A stretch of 64,000 bases of DNA, taken from the NCBI RefSeq assembly GCF_034670185.1, contig NZ_JAXMNY010000001.1:1674001-1738000 (forward strand). The letters run 5' to 3'. The notes beneath the pieces are model-generated. The model made no database searches. It worked only from the letters and a program-made list of their open reading frames with translations, and was not told the DNA's origin. Positions 1 through 8,909 of this stretch are shown here, piece after piece (position 1 is the first letter of the stretch; each line of letters starts with the position of its first letter). The stretch comes from Nisaea sp. Its GTDB lineage: Bacteria > Pseudomonadota > Alphaproteobacteria > Thalassobaculales > Thalassobaculaceae. A program made the position numbers and the translations under genes.

Positions 1-797
1 GTTTCGGTCACAACCGAAAACGCAACCAGACCGCCGAACTCAAGCCCGAGCACCGTCACCACCGGGATCATGATGTTCTTGAACAAATGAACCCCGATGA
101 TCCGTGTATCGCTGAGCCCTTTGGCCCGGGCAAATTTGATGTAATCCTGATGCACCACTTCTCTGGTTCCAGCACGGGCCAAGCGAATAACCATCGAGAG
201 TTTGAAAAGCGCGAGATTGACCGCCGGCAAAAAAACGTGTGACAGGCCGTCAAGCGTGAACAAGCTCAACTGAATACCGAAGACATCCACGGTTTCGCCC
301 CGGCCGGAGGATGGCAACCATCCCATGATCACAGCAAAGAACAGGATCATCATGATGCCGACCCAGAAAGTCGGCAGACTGAAGCCGAGGATCGAGGTGG
401 TCATGATGGTCTTGGAAATCCAGGAATTGGCGTTCAAGCCGGCATAGATGCCGAGCGGAATACCGAACACCACGGCGATGAAAAGCGCGGCAAATGCCAG
501 CTCAAACGTAGCCGGCATACGCTCTGCGATCAGGTGCATCGCGGACTCCTGGAACACGAATGAGTTCCCCATGTCCCCCTGCAAGGCGTTCCCGATGAAG
601 CGCAGATATTGAATGTAGAATGGCAAATCCAGTCCCATGGACTTGATGATTGCCTCACGTTCTGCCTGATCCGCGTCATCCGCGACCAGCATCTCGACGG
701 GGTCGCCCACAAGAAACACGCCGCCGAACACAAGCAGCGACATGATAAGTACAACCAGAGCCGCCTGCAAAAGGCGGCGAATGACGAAGACGGTCAT
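1..797 (-). CDS. Dipeptide/oligopeptide ABC transporter permease (DppB type), 3' end cut
   Basis: Inner-membrane permease subunit of a peptide-class ABC importer. The visible 265 codons start at an ATG (797) and run off the left edge. The N terminus has the usual DppB/OppB first transmembrane helix (VFVIRRLLQAALVVLIMSLL). Further on is the cytoplasmic EAA-type loop that docks the ATPase (HQDYIKFARAKGLSDTRII). The gene lies 70 nt downstream of the binding-protein gene on the same strand, so the two are co-transcribed. The second permease and the ATPases should follow outside the window. Substrate specificity cannot be read from the permease; peptide or opine-like compounds are typical of the family. 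Confidence 0.92.
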   Translation of the reverse strand, partial: MTVFVIRRLLQAALVVLIMSLLVFGGVFLVGDPVEMLVADDADQAEREAIIKSMGLDLPFYIQYLRFIGNALQGDMGNSFVFQESAMHLIAERMPATFELAFAALFIAVVFGIPLGIYAGLNANSWISKTIMTTSILGFSLPTFWVGIMMILFFAVIMGWLPSSGRGETVDVFGIQLSLFTLDGLSHVFLPAVNLALFKLSMVIRLARAGTREVVHQDYIKFARAKGLSDTRIIGVHLFKNIMIPVVTVLGLEFGGLVAFSVVTE

Positions 798-828
798 TCT
801 TTATCCCAACACCAGCATGTTGAAGAAC

Positions 829-854
829 GCAGCCGGGCTAAAAAGCCCGGCTGC
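829..854 (-). promoter_or_regulatory. Intercistronic stem-loop between binding protein and permease
   Basis: A perfect 10-bp inverted repeat, GCAGCCGGGC (829-838) and GCCCGGCTGC (845-854), with a six-base A/T-rich loop. It sits between the stop of the binding-protein gene and the permease start. There is no clear U-run on the transcript side. In binding-protein-dependent transport operons, such hairpins protect the upstream message and partly attenuate transcription, so more binding protein than permease is made. That role is inferred here; the structure itself is plain in the sequence. Confidence 0.7.
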
Positions 855-867
855 AATCCGCATTTCT

Positions 868-2475
868 TTATTCCGGCACGTAGTCAGATGCGAGCGTACG
901 CTCGTCAGTGCGCGGATTGTATTTCAGGCCCTTCTTCGTGGCCCAAGTATTGACCTGGTAGTGGAGAGGAATGATGCCCTGATCTTCTCCAATGCCCATG
1001 TCCGTTGCTTTCGCAAGAAGTCCAGCGCGCTTGGTATCATCCACCGTCGCGAGAGCTTCAAGCAACATAGCATCCATTTTGGGGTTGGAGTGACGGCCGC
1101 GGTTGGACGCCCCCATACCCTTGGACTTGTCGTGTGTTGCGAGAAGCGACTTCAGCGGCGAGGACGCCTCACCGGTGCCAGAGCCCCAGCCGACCAGCAC
1201 GAGGCTGAATTCCGGCAGACCCTCCGCACCAGAGGAGGCACGCTTGAAGAAGATGTTCTTGGTCATGGTCTCGACCTTGGTCGGGATACCATTACCGGTA
1301 AACAGCTGACCGATCGCTTCCAGGATCTTCGCGTCGTTGATGTAACGATCGTTCGGACCATGGATGGTTAGAGCAAAGCCATCGGGATAGCCCGCTTCCG
1401 CCAGCAATTTTTTGGCACCGGCCGGATCATAGGCTTCGACCTCGAGATTAGGTGAAACGCCGAAAAATCCTTCCGGCAGCAACTGTCCTGCAGGAATGGC
1501 AACGCCTTCCATCACCCGCTTCACGATCGCTTCACGGTTGATCATTTTGGACAGAGCCTTGCGGACACGCGGGTCCAGCAGCGGGTTTTTAATCTTGCTG
1601 CCGTCCTTGGCCGTCACAAAAGGTGAGTCCTCGCGGAACTGATCCAGGTGGAGATAGATCACGCGGTTTGAGATACCGGAGCTAAGAGTAACCCGTGGGT
1701 CCTTCTTCAGACGCTCCACATCAATCGTCGGCACGTTGTCGATGGCATCAACATCACCGGCAAGCAGTGCCGCCACGCGGGCCGGCTCGGACTTGATAAA
1801 CTTGAAGGTCACCTTGTCCCAGGGCTGAGCAATCTCGCCGATATATCCATCGAATTTCTCGAGGATGATATGCTCACCCTTCTTCCATTCAACGAACTTG
1901 TAGGGACCCGAACCGACTGTCGCGGTGCCGTCATTGAAGTCCTTCGCCGAGATCCCTTTGTTCTTGCCGGAGCTATCCGTGCCTTTGGCTTCCGACGACA
2001 TGATCATGACCGTCGTCATGTCGTTTGCCATCAGCGGATACGGCCTTTCGGTGACGATATGCAAAGTCAGATCATCGACCTTCACCAGCTTCTTACCCTT
2101 GGTGTAGGTCCGGAAGCTGGAATTGCCGCCTTCATAGCCATCAGCGCGCTCGAAGGAATAAATAACGTCATCAACCGTCAGGTCGGAACCATCGTGGAAT
2201 TTCAACCCCTTACGCAGCTTGAATTCCCAAGTGGTGTCGTTGACCGTTTTCCACGACTCGGCGATGCTGCCAAAAATCTGCTGCTTCGAATCGAAGTCGA
2301 CCAAACGAGAAAACACCTGTCCGATCATAGCGTTGTTCGGTGTCAGGTTGTGGAAATACGGGTCCATTGAGGACGGCTCGGACCGGATACCAATAACGAT
2401 ATCGGCCGCCATCACATTTGCGGTCATCGCGGACAACGCCACGGCCGCTAGGCCTAGCTTGCGCAGTGCCTTCAT
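868..2475 (-). CDS. Peptide/amine ABC transporter periplasmic binding protein (SBP_bac_5)
   Basis: Solute-binding protein of 535 residues that captures the substrate in the periplasm for the adjacent permease. The ATG at 2475 is chosen over an upstream start at 2499 because an AGGAGG lies seven bases before it, and because it gives a clean signal peptide (basic MKALRK, hydrophobic core, AMA-type site near residue 24). The mature part has the family pattern: the early RSEPSSMDPYFHN segment, a WEFKLRKGLKFHDG stretch, and the GSGPYKFVEWKKGE segment mid-protein. It is the first gene of a minus-strand transport operon. The ligand is not predictable; dipeptides, opines and polyamine conjugates are all bound by members. 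Confidence 0.93.
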   Translation of the reverse strand: MKALRKLGLAAVALSAMTANVMAADIVIGIRSEPSSMDPYFHNLTPNNAMIGQVFSRLVDFDSKQQIFGSIAESWKTVNDTTWEFKLRKGLKFHDGSDLTVDDVIYSFERADGYEGGNSSFRTYTKGKKLVKVDDLTLHIVTERPYPLMANDMTTVMIMSSEAKGTDSSGKNKGISAKDFNDGTATVGSGPYKFVEWKKGEHIILEKFDGYIGEIAQPWDKVTFKFIKSEPARVAALLAGDVDAIDNVPTIDVERLKKDPRVTLSSGISNRVIYLHLDQFREDSPFVTAKDGSKIKNPLLDPRVRKALSKMINREAIVKRVMEGVAIPAGQLLPEGFFGVSPNLEVEAYDPAGAKKLLAEAGYPDGFALTIHGPNDRYINDAKILEAIGQLFTGNGIPTKVETMTKNIFFKRASSGAEGLPEFSLVLVGWGSGTGEASSPLKSLLATHDKSKGMGASNRGRHSNPKMDAMLLEALATVDDTKRAGLLAKATDMGIGEDQGIIPLHYQVNTWATKKGLKYNPRTDERTLASDYVPE

Positions 2476-2596
2476 CCCTGCCTCCTGTTCAATAATCACA
2501 ATTTGATTTTGCCCCGGCTTGATACCTGCCCGGTGCCATTTTGATCACGGGAGAATGGCCGATAAAATGAGACGCGGCAAGAGCTCTGGACTCGCC

Positions 2597-2639
2597 AAAC
2601 CGAGGCCAGGCAACTTGCCGCCGGGAAAGTCTTCGGTTT
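2597..2639. promoter_or_regulatory. Nested inverted repeat in divergent promoter region
   Basis: The 221-bp space between the divergent binding-protein and deacylase genes holds two nested inverted repeats. The outer one is AAACCGA (2597-2603) with TCGGTTT (2633-2639). The inner one is GGCAA-C-TTGCC (2609-2619). It could be an operator or, on the minus strand, a leader structure for the transport operon. No regulator gene lies next to it in the window. Confidence 0.35.
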
Positions 2640-2696
2640 ACCATCATAGATTAATCCGGTTGCCTGCTCGGATCGCACCGATCAAGGAAGTCGCGT

Positions 2697-3671
2697 ATGT
2701 CTGACATCGTCCGGGCAACCGCCCCGATCCACTATCCCGTGGAAATAGAGGCTCCGGACATTTCGGCCTATCGCGATGGCAATCGCGGCGTATCCTTTTT
2801 CACCACATTCGACTCCGGCATCCCTGGCCCGAAAGTCCTGATCACCGCCCTCGTCCATGGAAACGAGCTTTGCGGCGCTATTGCATTGGATCACCTGTTC
2901 CAGAACGACGTTCGACCACGTGTCGGATCGCTTACGCTCGGTTTTTGCAACGTGGCAGCCAACGCTGAATTCCGGGCTGATTATCCGGCATTCTCGAGAT
3001 TCATCGATGAGGATTTCAACCGGGTCTGGGATCTCGATATCCTGGATAGCGATACCCATAGTCTTGAACGGGCAAGAGCGCGTGAAATCCGTCCTATCGT
3101 GGATGAAGCAGACTTCCTTCTCGACATCCATTCCATGCAGAATGCAACCGAGCCACTTGTCCTGGCCGGACGCCACGAGAAAGGCCCGCTACTCGCCGAG
3201 AGGGTCGGCGCACCGGGCCTGATCGTTCAAGATGCGGGCCATGCTTCCGGCCGCAGAATGCGCGATTACAGCTTCTTCAACGATCCCGGGGACCCTCGCA
3301 GCTCCCTGCTGGTCGAATGTGGCCAGCATTGGTCCCGCGCCGCCGCCGATGTTGCGGTAGACGTCACCTATCGTTTCCTGCATGCCATGGACATGATCGA
3401 CGACGATCTGCTGGAGCGCCATGCCGGCCTACCCACAGCCCCAGCGCAAACCGTCATCGAGATCACGGATGCGATCACCGTCACGACGGATTCCTTCTTA
3501 TTTCACGATGACTATGTCGGCATGGAAATTATCCCGAGGGCGGGGACGGAAATCGGCCTCGACGGGGATAAACCCATACGAACGCCGCACGACAATTGCG
3601 TCCTCGTCATGCCATCCCGGCGCCTGAGCCTCGGCCTGACAGCAGTCAGACTCGGTCGATTTGTTGAATAG
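2697..3671 (+). CDS. Succinylglutamate desuccinylase/aspartoacylase (AstE/AspA) family deacylase
   Basis: Predicted zinc-dependent deacylase of 324 residues in the AstE/AspA branch of M14-like metallohydrolases, which release an acyl group from N-acylated amino acids. The zinc site is visible as HGNELCG (residues 54-60, His and Glu ligands) followed by DIHSMQ (about 143-148), which supplies the second His. A VECGQH motif further on resembles the family's VE.G catalytic region. An AAGGAAG ribosome site precedes the ATG at 2697. It is divergent from the peptide importer, so it may act on the imported compound (inference). The exact acyl substrate is unknown. Confidence 0.85.
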   Translation: MSDIVRATAPIHYPVEIEAPDISAYRDGNRGVSFFTTFDSGIPGPKVLITALVHGNELCGAIALDHLFQNDVRPRVGSLTLGFCNVAANAEFRADYPAFSRFIDEDFNRVWDLDILDSDTHSLERARAREIRPIVDEADFLLDIHSMQNATEPLVLAGRHEKGPLLAERVGAPGLIVQDAGHASGRRMRDYSFFNDPGDPRSSLLVECGQHWSRAAADVAVDVTYRFLHAMDMIDDDLLERHAGLPTAPAQTVIEITDAITVTTDSFLFHDDYVGMEIIPRAGTEIGLDGDKPIRTPHDNCVLVMPSRRLSLGLTAVRLGRFVE

Positions 3672-3710
3672 AGACAACGAACTGCTCTAGGATTGCGGTC
3701 CTTCCCCGGT

Positions 3711-4877
3711 ATGCAAGTGCCCCGACCTGCAAGAAAGCGTTCGGCGATCGCCGAAGTGAATCAAGAATTGACCGATACCAAGGCGTCCGCCACACCTGAG
3801 TCCGAATCCACCATCAGCACCAGTCCGAAAGAAAACAAGCCCGGCGGAATTCAGCGCGCTCTTCTTGCACTCGCCATCGGCAGCGCGGGCGGTTTCCTCT
3901 TTGCCTATCTGAAACTGCCCCTGCCCTGGATGATGGGGGCAATGGTCGCGACGACGGTATGCTCTATTGCCGGTCTGAATATAGGCCTGCCGTCCACCGT
4001 GCGCATGGCCATGGTCGCCATTCTCGGGGTGATGCTCGGCAGCGCCTTCTCGCCGGCTTTGCTGGACCATATTGGTAAATGGGCCATCTCCGTGACCGGC
4101 CTGCTGGTCTACGGCGTCGTTGCTCTGGTTCTGGTCCTGGTCTTTCTTCGGCGCTTTGCCCGGTACGACCCGGTCACCGCCTATTTCTCATCATCTCCCG
4201 GCGGCCTGAACGAGATGGTGATCGTCGGCAAGGCCATGGGCGGCGATGAAAGGATCATTGCCCTGACCCATGCCTCCCGCATCCTGATCGTGGTGATGAT
4301 CATCCCGTTCATGTTCCGGATGTTTGGCGACTACCACCCGCAACCCGGCATGCTACCGCCCGGCTCCGGCTTTGACCTGCCGATGCATGAATGGGCACTG
4401 ATGGCGGGTTGCGCGGTGATCGGACCGATCATCGCCATGCGTCTAAAGCTACCGGCCGCGCCGCTGCTTGGCGCCATGGTGCTGAGCATGGCCGTCCATT
4501 TGACCGGCCTGAGCAAGAGCGCGCCGCCCAGCATGCTCATAGCCGCTGCACAGGTTGTTCTCGGCACCGGCGTCGGCTGCCGCTTCGCCGGCACGGCCGT
4601 CAGCGAAGTCCTGAAGATCATCCGCACCTCTTTCGGTGCCTCGGTCATTCTGCTGGTTACCGCCGTTGGCGCCGGTTTCCTGTTGCAGGACATCACCGGC
4701 CTGCCCTGGTACGTGCTGGTGCTGGCCTATGCCCCGGGCGGGCTTGCGGAGATGAGCATGGTCGCGCTCGGCATCGGCCAGGATGTGGCGTTCGTTGCCA
4801 CCCACCATCTGTTCCGCATCGCCTTCATCGTCATCCTGGCGCCAATCGCCTTCCGGCTGATCCGGCGCTGGTTCTAA
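3711..4877 (+). CDS. AbrB family membrane protein (putative AmoA/AbrB transporter)
   Basis: Polytopic inner-membrane protein of about 388 residues. It shows the duplicated AbrB architecture: each half has a run of hydrophobic helices and the recurrent AGGFLFAYLKLPLPWMMGAM-type segment, echoed in the second half by RLKLPAAPLLGAMVLSMAVH. SSPGGLNEMV and YAPGGLAEMSMVALG are matching repeats in the two halves and are typical of the family. Members are often named regulators after an old E. coli phenotype, but the sequence says integral membrane protein with no DNA-binding domain. An in-frame TTG at 3693 is an alternative start; the ATG at 3711 is preferred, though neither has a good ribosome site. 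Substrate unknown. Confidence 0.82.
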   Translation: MQVPRPARKRSAIAEVNQELTDTKASATPESESTISTSPKENKPGGIQRALLALAIGSAGGFLFAYLKLPLPWMMGAMVATTVCSIAGLNIGLPSTVRMAMVAILGVMLGSAFSPALLDHIGKWAISVTGLLVYGVVALVLVLVFLRRFARYDPVTAYFSSSPGGLNEMVIVGKAMGGDERIIALTHASRILIVVMIIPFMFRMFGDYHPQPGMLPPGSGFDLPMHEWALMAGCAVIGPIIAMRLKLPAAPLLGAMVLSMAVHLTGLSKSAPPSMLIAAAQVVLGTGVGCRFAGTAVSEVLKIIRTSFGASVILLVTAVGAGFLLQDITGLPWYVLVLAYAPGGLAEMSMVALGIGQDVAFVATHHLFRIAFIVILAPIAFRLIRRWF

Positions 4878-4936
4878 CCCGCCGGTCGTGACGCCTTCCC
4901 TGCGGGCCAAGTACATCGCGCAATTTGGGGCCAGGT

Positions 4937-5119
4937 CTACCCCCGGAAACGCACCACGATCTGGGCACGCCGCGCGGCCTCCTCATTCTCGGCATGTTGC
5001 GGCGTTGCCTTGACCCCAAGCTCACGTTGCTTGTACCGGTCGATATCGACCTGGGTCAGATCCATCAGATCACAAAGCCAGATCGTAAAATTGGCGAAGA
5101 GCCGTTCGATCAAAAGCAC
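4937..5119 (-). CDS. Small hypothetical protein (60 aa), GTG start
   Basis: A 60-codon frame read from a GTG at 5119, preceded by a textbook GGAGGAAACCT ribosome site that decides this start over a longer ATG-started frame at 5194. The product begins with a short hydrophobic/aromatic stretch (LIERLFANFTIWLCDL, roughly residues 3-18) and ends in a charged, Arg/Glu-rich tail. It lies 116 nt downstream of the alpha/beta hydrolase on the same strand and may be the last gene of the PuuA-like operon. No family recognised. Confidence 0.5.
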   Translation of the reverse strand: MLLIERLFANFTIWLCDLMDLTQVDIDRYKQRELGVKATPQHAENEEAARRAQIVVRFRG

Positions 5120-5235
5120 AGGTTTCCTCCGGAAGCGGCACTCTGGATGTCCCTCATGGATATCTAAGCACCGGCCAATCCCGGAGAAAACCATTCATTC
5201 AATTCCAAATGGAGACGGCCCAGCCGTCAAACGAG

Positions 5236-6189
5236 TCAGGCCCGGCGTTCCAGGAAGCCATCGATCTCGGCCCAGACGGCATGCCGCACCGCGTCGCATT
5301 CAAGCAGAAGCTCATGCGCGCCTTCGGCAAAACTGACGAGCCGCGCATCCGGCAGTATCGCGGCGACTTCCCGCTGCCCCGCATTGCTGACGATCCGCTC
5401 GCGTCCGGCGCTCAGGATCAGCACCGGGATGCGGACGCGCGAAAGATAGGATGGACGCTTCACCAGCCTGATCGACCGGAACGCCGAATAGACCCAGGCG
5501 AAGGTAGGTCCGCCTAGTGCAACATCCGGGTTGATCTCGATCTGCTCATGAATGCGGTCGAAGCGGGCGCGGTCCGTTGTCAGCGGATTGTTCTCGTATC
5601 GCATCTGACCCGGCACATAAGGCCCCGCGCCGGGGATGAAACAATCCCCCAGACCGAGACGCACCATCGTCTTTGCCAGACCATAGGCCGCCATTCGCGG
5701 CCAGGTTCCGGTGAGGATGTCAGCCATTGGCGCGCACAGGACCGCGCGCTCGAACAGATCCGGATGATCGTGTGCCGCGCGCAAGGCCAGATGCCCGCCC
5801 ATGGAATGCCCCATAATGACGTGCGGTCCTGGCAACTCCGCGAACCGGGTTATCCGCAGCACTTCCTCAAGATCGTTGAGAAAGTGCTGCATGTCGGGGA
5901 TATGGCCCTTGCGGCGGTGCGGCAATAACCGGTCGGAAAGCCCCTGCCCGCGCCAGTCGAACGTGATGACGCCATAACCACGGGCACGGAGGGCCGCAAT
6001 GCTCTCCAGTCCCTTCTCGATGAACTCGGTGAAGCCGGCCAGCATAAGCACCGTCCCCGCCGCCTTCCCCGCTGGAGCAGGAAACCGGGCAATGCGGAGA
6101 CGGACCCCGTCCGCCATCTTTGGAAACTCGGCGGTGCCGCCGGTGCTTTCGATGGTCGGGACCGGGCCCAGAGCACTCACATCAGACAT
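5236..6189 (-). CDS. Alpha/beta hydrolase (lysophospholipase/monoacylglycerol-lipase-like)
   Basis: Cytoplasmic serine hydrolase of 317 residues. The nucleophile elbow is GHSMGG with Ser129, and a His near the end sits in GAHELLLE. The family's GYGVITFDWRGQGLSDR strand-turn is at about 71-87. Its ATG (6189) overlaps the stop of the upstream glutamine-synthetase-like gene by eight bases (AATGTCTGA), with GGGAG just before it, so the two are translationally coupled. A start at 6219 is open but has no ribosome site. Homology points to ester or acylglycerol cleavage. The coupling suggests a step in the same pathway as the PuuA-like enzyme, but no substrate can be named. Confidence 0.88.
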   Translation of the reverse strand: MSDVSALGPVPTIESTGGTAEFPKMADGVRLRIARFPAPAGKAAGTVLMLAGFTEFIEKGLESIAALRARGYGVITFDWRGQGLSDRLLPHRRKGHIPDMQHFLNDLEEVLRITRFAELPGPHVIMGHSMGGHLALRAAHDHPDLFERAVLCAPMADILTGTWPRMAAYGLAKTMVRLGLGDCFIPGAGPYVPGQMRYENNPLTTDRARFDRIHEQIEINPDVALGGPTFAWVYSAFRSIRLVKRPSYLSRVRIPVLILSAGRERIVSNAGQREVAAILPDARLVSFAEGAHELLLECDAVRHAVWAEIDGFLERRA

Positions 6190-7525
6190 TGAGGAGCAAG
6201 TACTCCCGCTCCCAGGCACTGATAACCTTTTGATAGGCCGCTGATTCCGCGAGCTTCACAGACGTGAAGACGTCGACGAAGCGCTGCCCCATGATCTCCT
6301 TCAGCGGCTTGGCCCGGTTCAGCCGCAACAGAGCGTCTTCCAGATGACGCGGCAGCTTTGCAGCAAGCGCATAGGCGCTTGTATCGATCGGTGCCGAAGG
6401 CTCAATCTTCTCTTCCAAGCCGAGATAACCACAGGCCAGAGAGGCGGCCATCGCGAGGTAGGGATTGACGTCCGCCCCGGCGACCCGGTTCTCCACCCGT
6501 CGCTCGTTTGGTTTCGAGATCGGCACCCGCAGACCAGTGGTCCTGTTATCGACACCCCAGTGCATGTTGATCGGCGCATCGCTATCAGGGATCAGGCGCC
6601 GGTAAGAATTCACATAAGGCGCAAGAAACGGCAGGGCCGCCGGCAGATATTTCTGCAGACCGCCGATGAAGTGCAGGAAGTCCTCGGAATGACTGCCATC
6701 TTCGTTCGCGAAGAGATTCCGGCCGCTTTTCACATCGTAGAGGCTCTGATGCACATGCATCGCGCTGCCCGGCTCGTCCTGCATGGGTTTTGCCATGAAG
6801 GTGGCGTAGACGCCGTGATCCAGCGCCGCCTGCCGGACGGTCCGTTTGAACAGGAAGGTCTGATCCGCAAGGTCGAGCGCATCGCCGTGGTTGAAGTTGA
6901 TCTCCATCTGCGCGGCGCCGGACTCATGGCTCAGCGTGTCGATATCGATCTCCTGCGCCTCGCAATAGTCGTAGATATCCTCGAACAGCGGATCGAACTC
7001 GTTCACCGCGTCGATACCGAAGGCCTGACGGGCAGTCTCCGGACGGCCGGACCTGCCGATAGGCGGCTCGAGCGGATAATCAGGGTCCGGGTTCACCTTG
7101 ACGAGGAAGAACTCCAGCTCCGGCGCGACGACCGGGCGCCAGCCCTTGTCCGCATAAAGTTGCAGGATCTTTTTCAGCACCATGCGCGGCGATATATCGA
7201 CCGGACGACCGTCCTGATAATAGGCGTCGTTGATAATCTGGGCCGTCGGTTCCTTGTACCAGGGCACCATCCGTATCGTATCCGCCTGCGGCGCCAGAAA
7301 AATGTCGCTGCGCCGAGGATCGAGATCCTTTTCCTCGATATAGCTGCCAGTCACATCCTGACCGAAGATAGCCTCCGGCAGACGCAGACCGCGTTCTCCT
7401 ATCCCGTCCAGAAATTTCGCCGCGGGCAGGATCTTGCCGCGAGGGATGCCGGCATGGTCGGAAACCATGCATTCGACTTCCGTTATCCGTCTTTCACTGA
7501 TCCAGGATTTAAGATCGACTGACAT
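6182..7525 (-). CDS. Glutamine synthetase family protein (PuuA-like gamma-glutamyl-amine ligase)
   Basis: 447-residue ATP-dependent ligase of the glutamine synthetase fold. GlnA-like landmarks are present (DIDTLSHESGAAQMEIN, GSAMHVHQSL, the NRTTGLRVP segment). The size, and the neighbouring oxidase, fit the PuuA group that joins glutamate to putrescine or another amine rather than to ammonia. The ATG at 7525 has GCGGAG before it; the open frame runs further upstream to 7990, but that part overlaps the divergent oxidase gene and is rejected. It is followed, overlapping, by an alpha/beta hydrolase. Divergent from the PuuB-like oxidase with 93 nt between. Assimilatory GS is unlikely; the exact amine is unknown. 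Confidence 0.88.
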   Translation of the reverse strand: MSVDLKSWISERRITEVECMVSDHAGIPRGKILPAAKFLDGIGERGLRLPEAIFGQDVTGSYIEEKDLDPRRSDIFLAPQADTIRMVPWYKEPTAQIINDAYYQDGRPVDISPRMVLKKILQLYADKGWRPVVAPELEFFLVKVNPDPDYPLEPPIGRSGRPETARQAFGIDAVNEFDPLFEDIYDYCEAQEIDIDTLSHESGAAQMEINFNHGDALDLADQTFLFKRTVRQAALDHGVYATFMAKPMQDEPGSAMHVHQSLYDVKSGRNLFANEDGSHSEDFLHFIGGLQKYLPAALPFLAPYVNSYRRLIPDSDAPINMHWGVDNRTTGLRVPISKPNERRVENRVAGADVNPYLAMAASLACGYLGLEEKIEPSAPIDTSAYALAAKLPRHLEDALLRLNRAKPLKEIMGQRFVDVFTSVKLAESAAYQKVISAWEREYLLLNV

Positions 7526-7618
7526 AAATGCTCCGCGAGCCGTTTCAACATGATCATGCGCCTCGCCCGGGGACGACAAGCGTGATAGGGCTCCGATATC
7601 TGAAAACGGATAAGCGCA

Positions 7619-8896
7619 ATGACTACCGCAACCTATTACCACGCATTCACATCCGAGGACGAGCGGCGTCCGCAGCTGAACGGCGAAATCGACGCAGATA
7701 TTTGCATCATCGGCGGCGGCCTGACCGGTGTCTCGGCAGCCTTGCATCTGGCGGAGCGCGGATTCAACACGGTCCTGCTCGAAGCCGGTCGGATCGGCGA
7801 CGGTGCCTCGGGCCGCAACGGCGGTCAAATCTGCATGGGCTATAGCTGTGGCATGGAGGTGTTCGAACGTGCCGCCGGAATGGATGCGGCGCAGCGCTTC
7901 TGGGCCATGGCCGACGAAGCCATCGAGGATATACAGGTCCGCATCGCCCGCCACGCCATCAAGGCGGATTACCGGCGCGGCTATATTCATGCAGCTCTGA
8001 ACAACCGGCAGGAGCGCGGCCTCGAGGAGATGGCCGAGTCGTGGTCGAAAACCTACGGCTTCACCGATCTCAAAATGCTGAACCGCGCCGAGACGGAAGC
8101 GGCAACCGGCTCACAACTCTACTGCGCATCATTGCTGGAGCACGGCAGCGGGCATATGAACCCGCTTGCCTATCTCTACGGCCTGGCACAAGCCGCTCAG
8201 ACTGCCGGAGCCCTAATCTTCGAGGAAAGCCGGGCCATCGCCATCCAGAAGGGCGCGACGGTCACAATCGAAACCAATAGCGGCCGGGTCAAAGCGCGAA
8301 TGCTGGTGCTGGCCGGCAATGCATATCTCGATGCTCTCGTGCCGGAAATCCGTTACCGCGTCGCCCCCGTGCTCAGCGCCGTTGCCGCCACGGCCCCTCT
8401 AAGTGCTGATCAAGCCTCCCGCATCCTGCCCGGAGAAGAGGCCGTCGCGGACTCGAATACCGCACTCAACTATTTCCGGAGGACCGTCGATAATCGCCTG
8501 CTGTTCGGCGGACTCGCCAGTTATTCCGGCCGGCCCATAACGAATGCGGCGGATGCCCTGCGCCGGTGTATGGCCAAGGTCTATCCGGAACTGAGCGATG
8601 TTGTGATCGACCATGCCTGGTCCGGGAAAATCGCCATCACCACCGGCCGGATGCCTGATTTCGGACGGATCGGCAGCAATATCTACTACGCGCAGGGTTT
8701 CTCCGGGCACGGTCTGGCCCTGACCGGTTTTGCCGGCAAGATCATCGCAGAAGCCGTGGCGGGCGACGCCGGGCGACTCGATATGTTCGCCCGGCTGCCC
8801 AACCTGCGCTTCCCCGGAGGCCCTGCCCGGACAGCCCTGCTTGCCCTCGGCATGGCCTGGTTCAAGATGCGGGACCTGCTCGGCCTGTCGAAATAG
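7619..8896 (+). CDS. FAD-dependent amine oxidoreductase (PuuB/OrdL-like)
   Basis: 425-residue D-amino-acid-oxidase-fold flavoprotein. The Rossmann FAD motif CIIGGGLTGVSAALHL is near residue 28, followed by the GASGRNGGQ loop characteristic of the gamma-glutamylputrescine oxidase (PuuB) and OrdL group. The C terminus carries YAQGFSGHGLALTGFAGK, the second FAD contact. In the Puu pathway this enzyme oxidises the gamma-glutamylated amine to the aldehyde with release of H2O2 and ammonia. Its place divergent from a PuuA-like ligase supports that assignment. PuuC (aldehyde dehydrogenase) and PuuD (gamma-glutamyl hydrolase) are not in the window. Confidence 0.88.
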   Translation: MTTATYYHAFTSEDERRPQLNGEIDADICIIGGGLTGVSAALHLAERGFNTVLLEAGRIGDGASGRNGGQICMGYSCGMEVFERAAGMDAAQRFWAMADEAIEDIQVRIARHAIKADYRRGYIHAALNNRQERGLEEMAESWSKTYGFTDLKMLNRAETEAATGSQLYCASLLEHGSGHMNPLAYLYGLAQAAQTAGALIFEESRAIAIQKGATVTIETNSGRVKARMLVLAGNAYLDALVPEIRYRVAPVLSAVAATAPLSADQASRILPGEEAVADSNTALNYFRRTVDNRLLFGGLASYSGRPITNAADALRRCMAKVYPELSDVVIDHAWSGKIAITTGRMPDFGRIGSNIYYAQGFSGHGLALTGFAGKIIAEAVAGDAGRLDMFARLPNLRFPGGPARTALLALGMAWFKMRDLLGLSK

Positions 8897-8909
8897 ACCG
8901 AGCTGGCTC

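Noticed and set aside
2597..2639. Riboswitch in the leader of the peptide transport operon
   Set aside because: Nested hairpin is present but matches no riboswitch class I can recognise; listed only as a possible regulatory site.
7526..7990. Longer N terminus for the PuuA-like ligase
   Set aside because: Lies over the divergent PuuB-like gene; the ligase homology starts at the ATG at 7525, which has a ribosome site.
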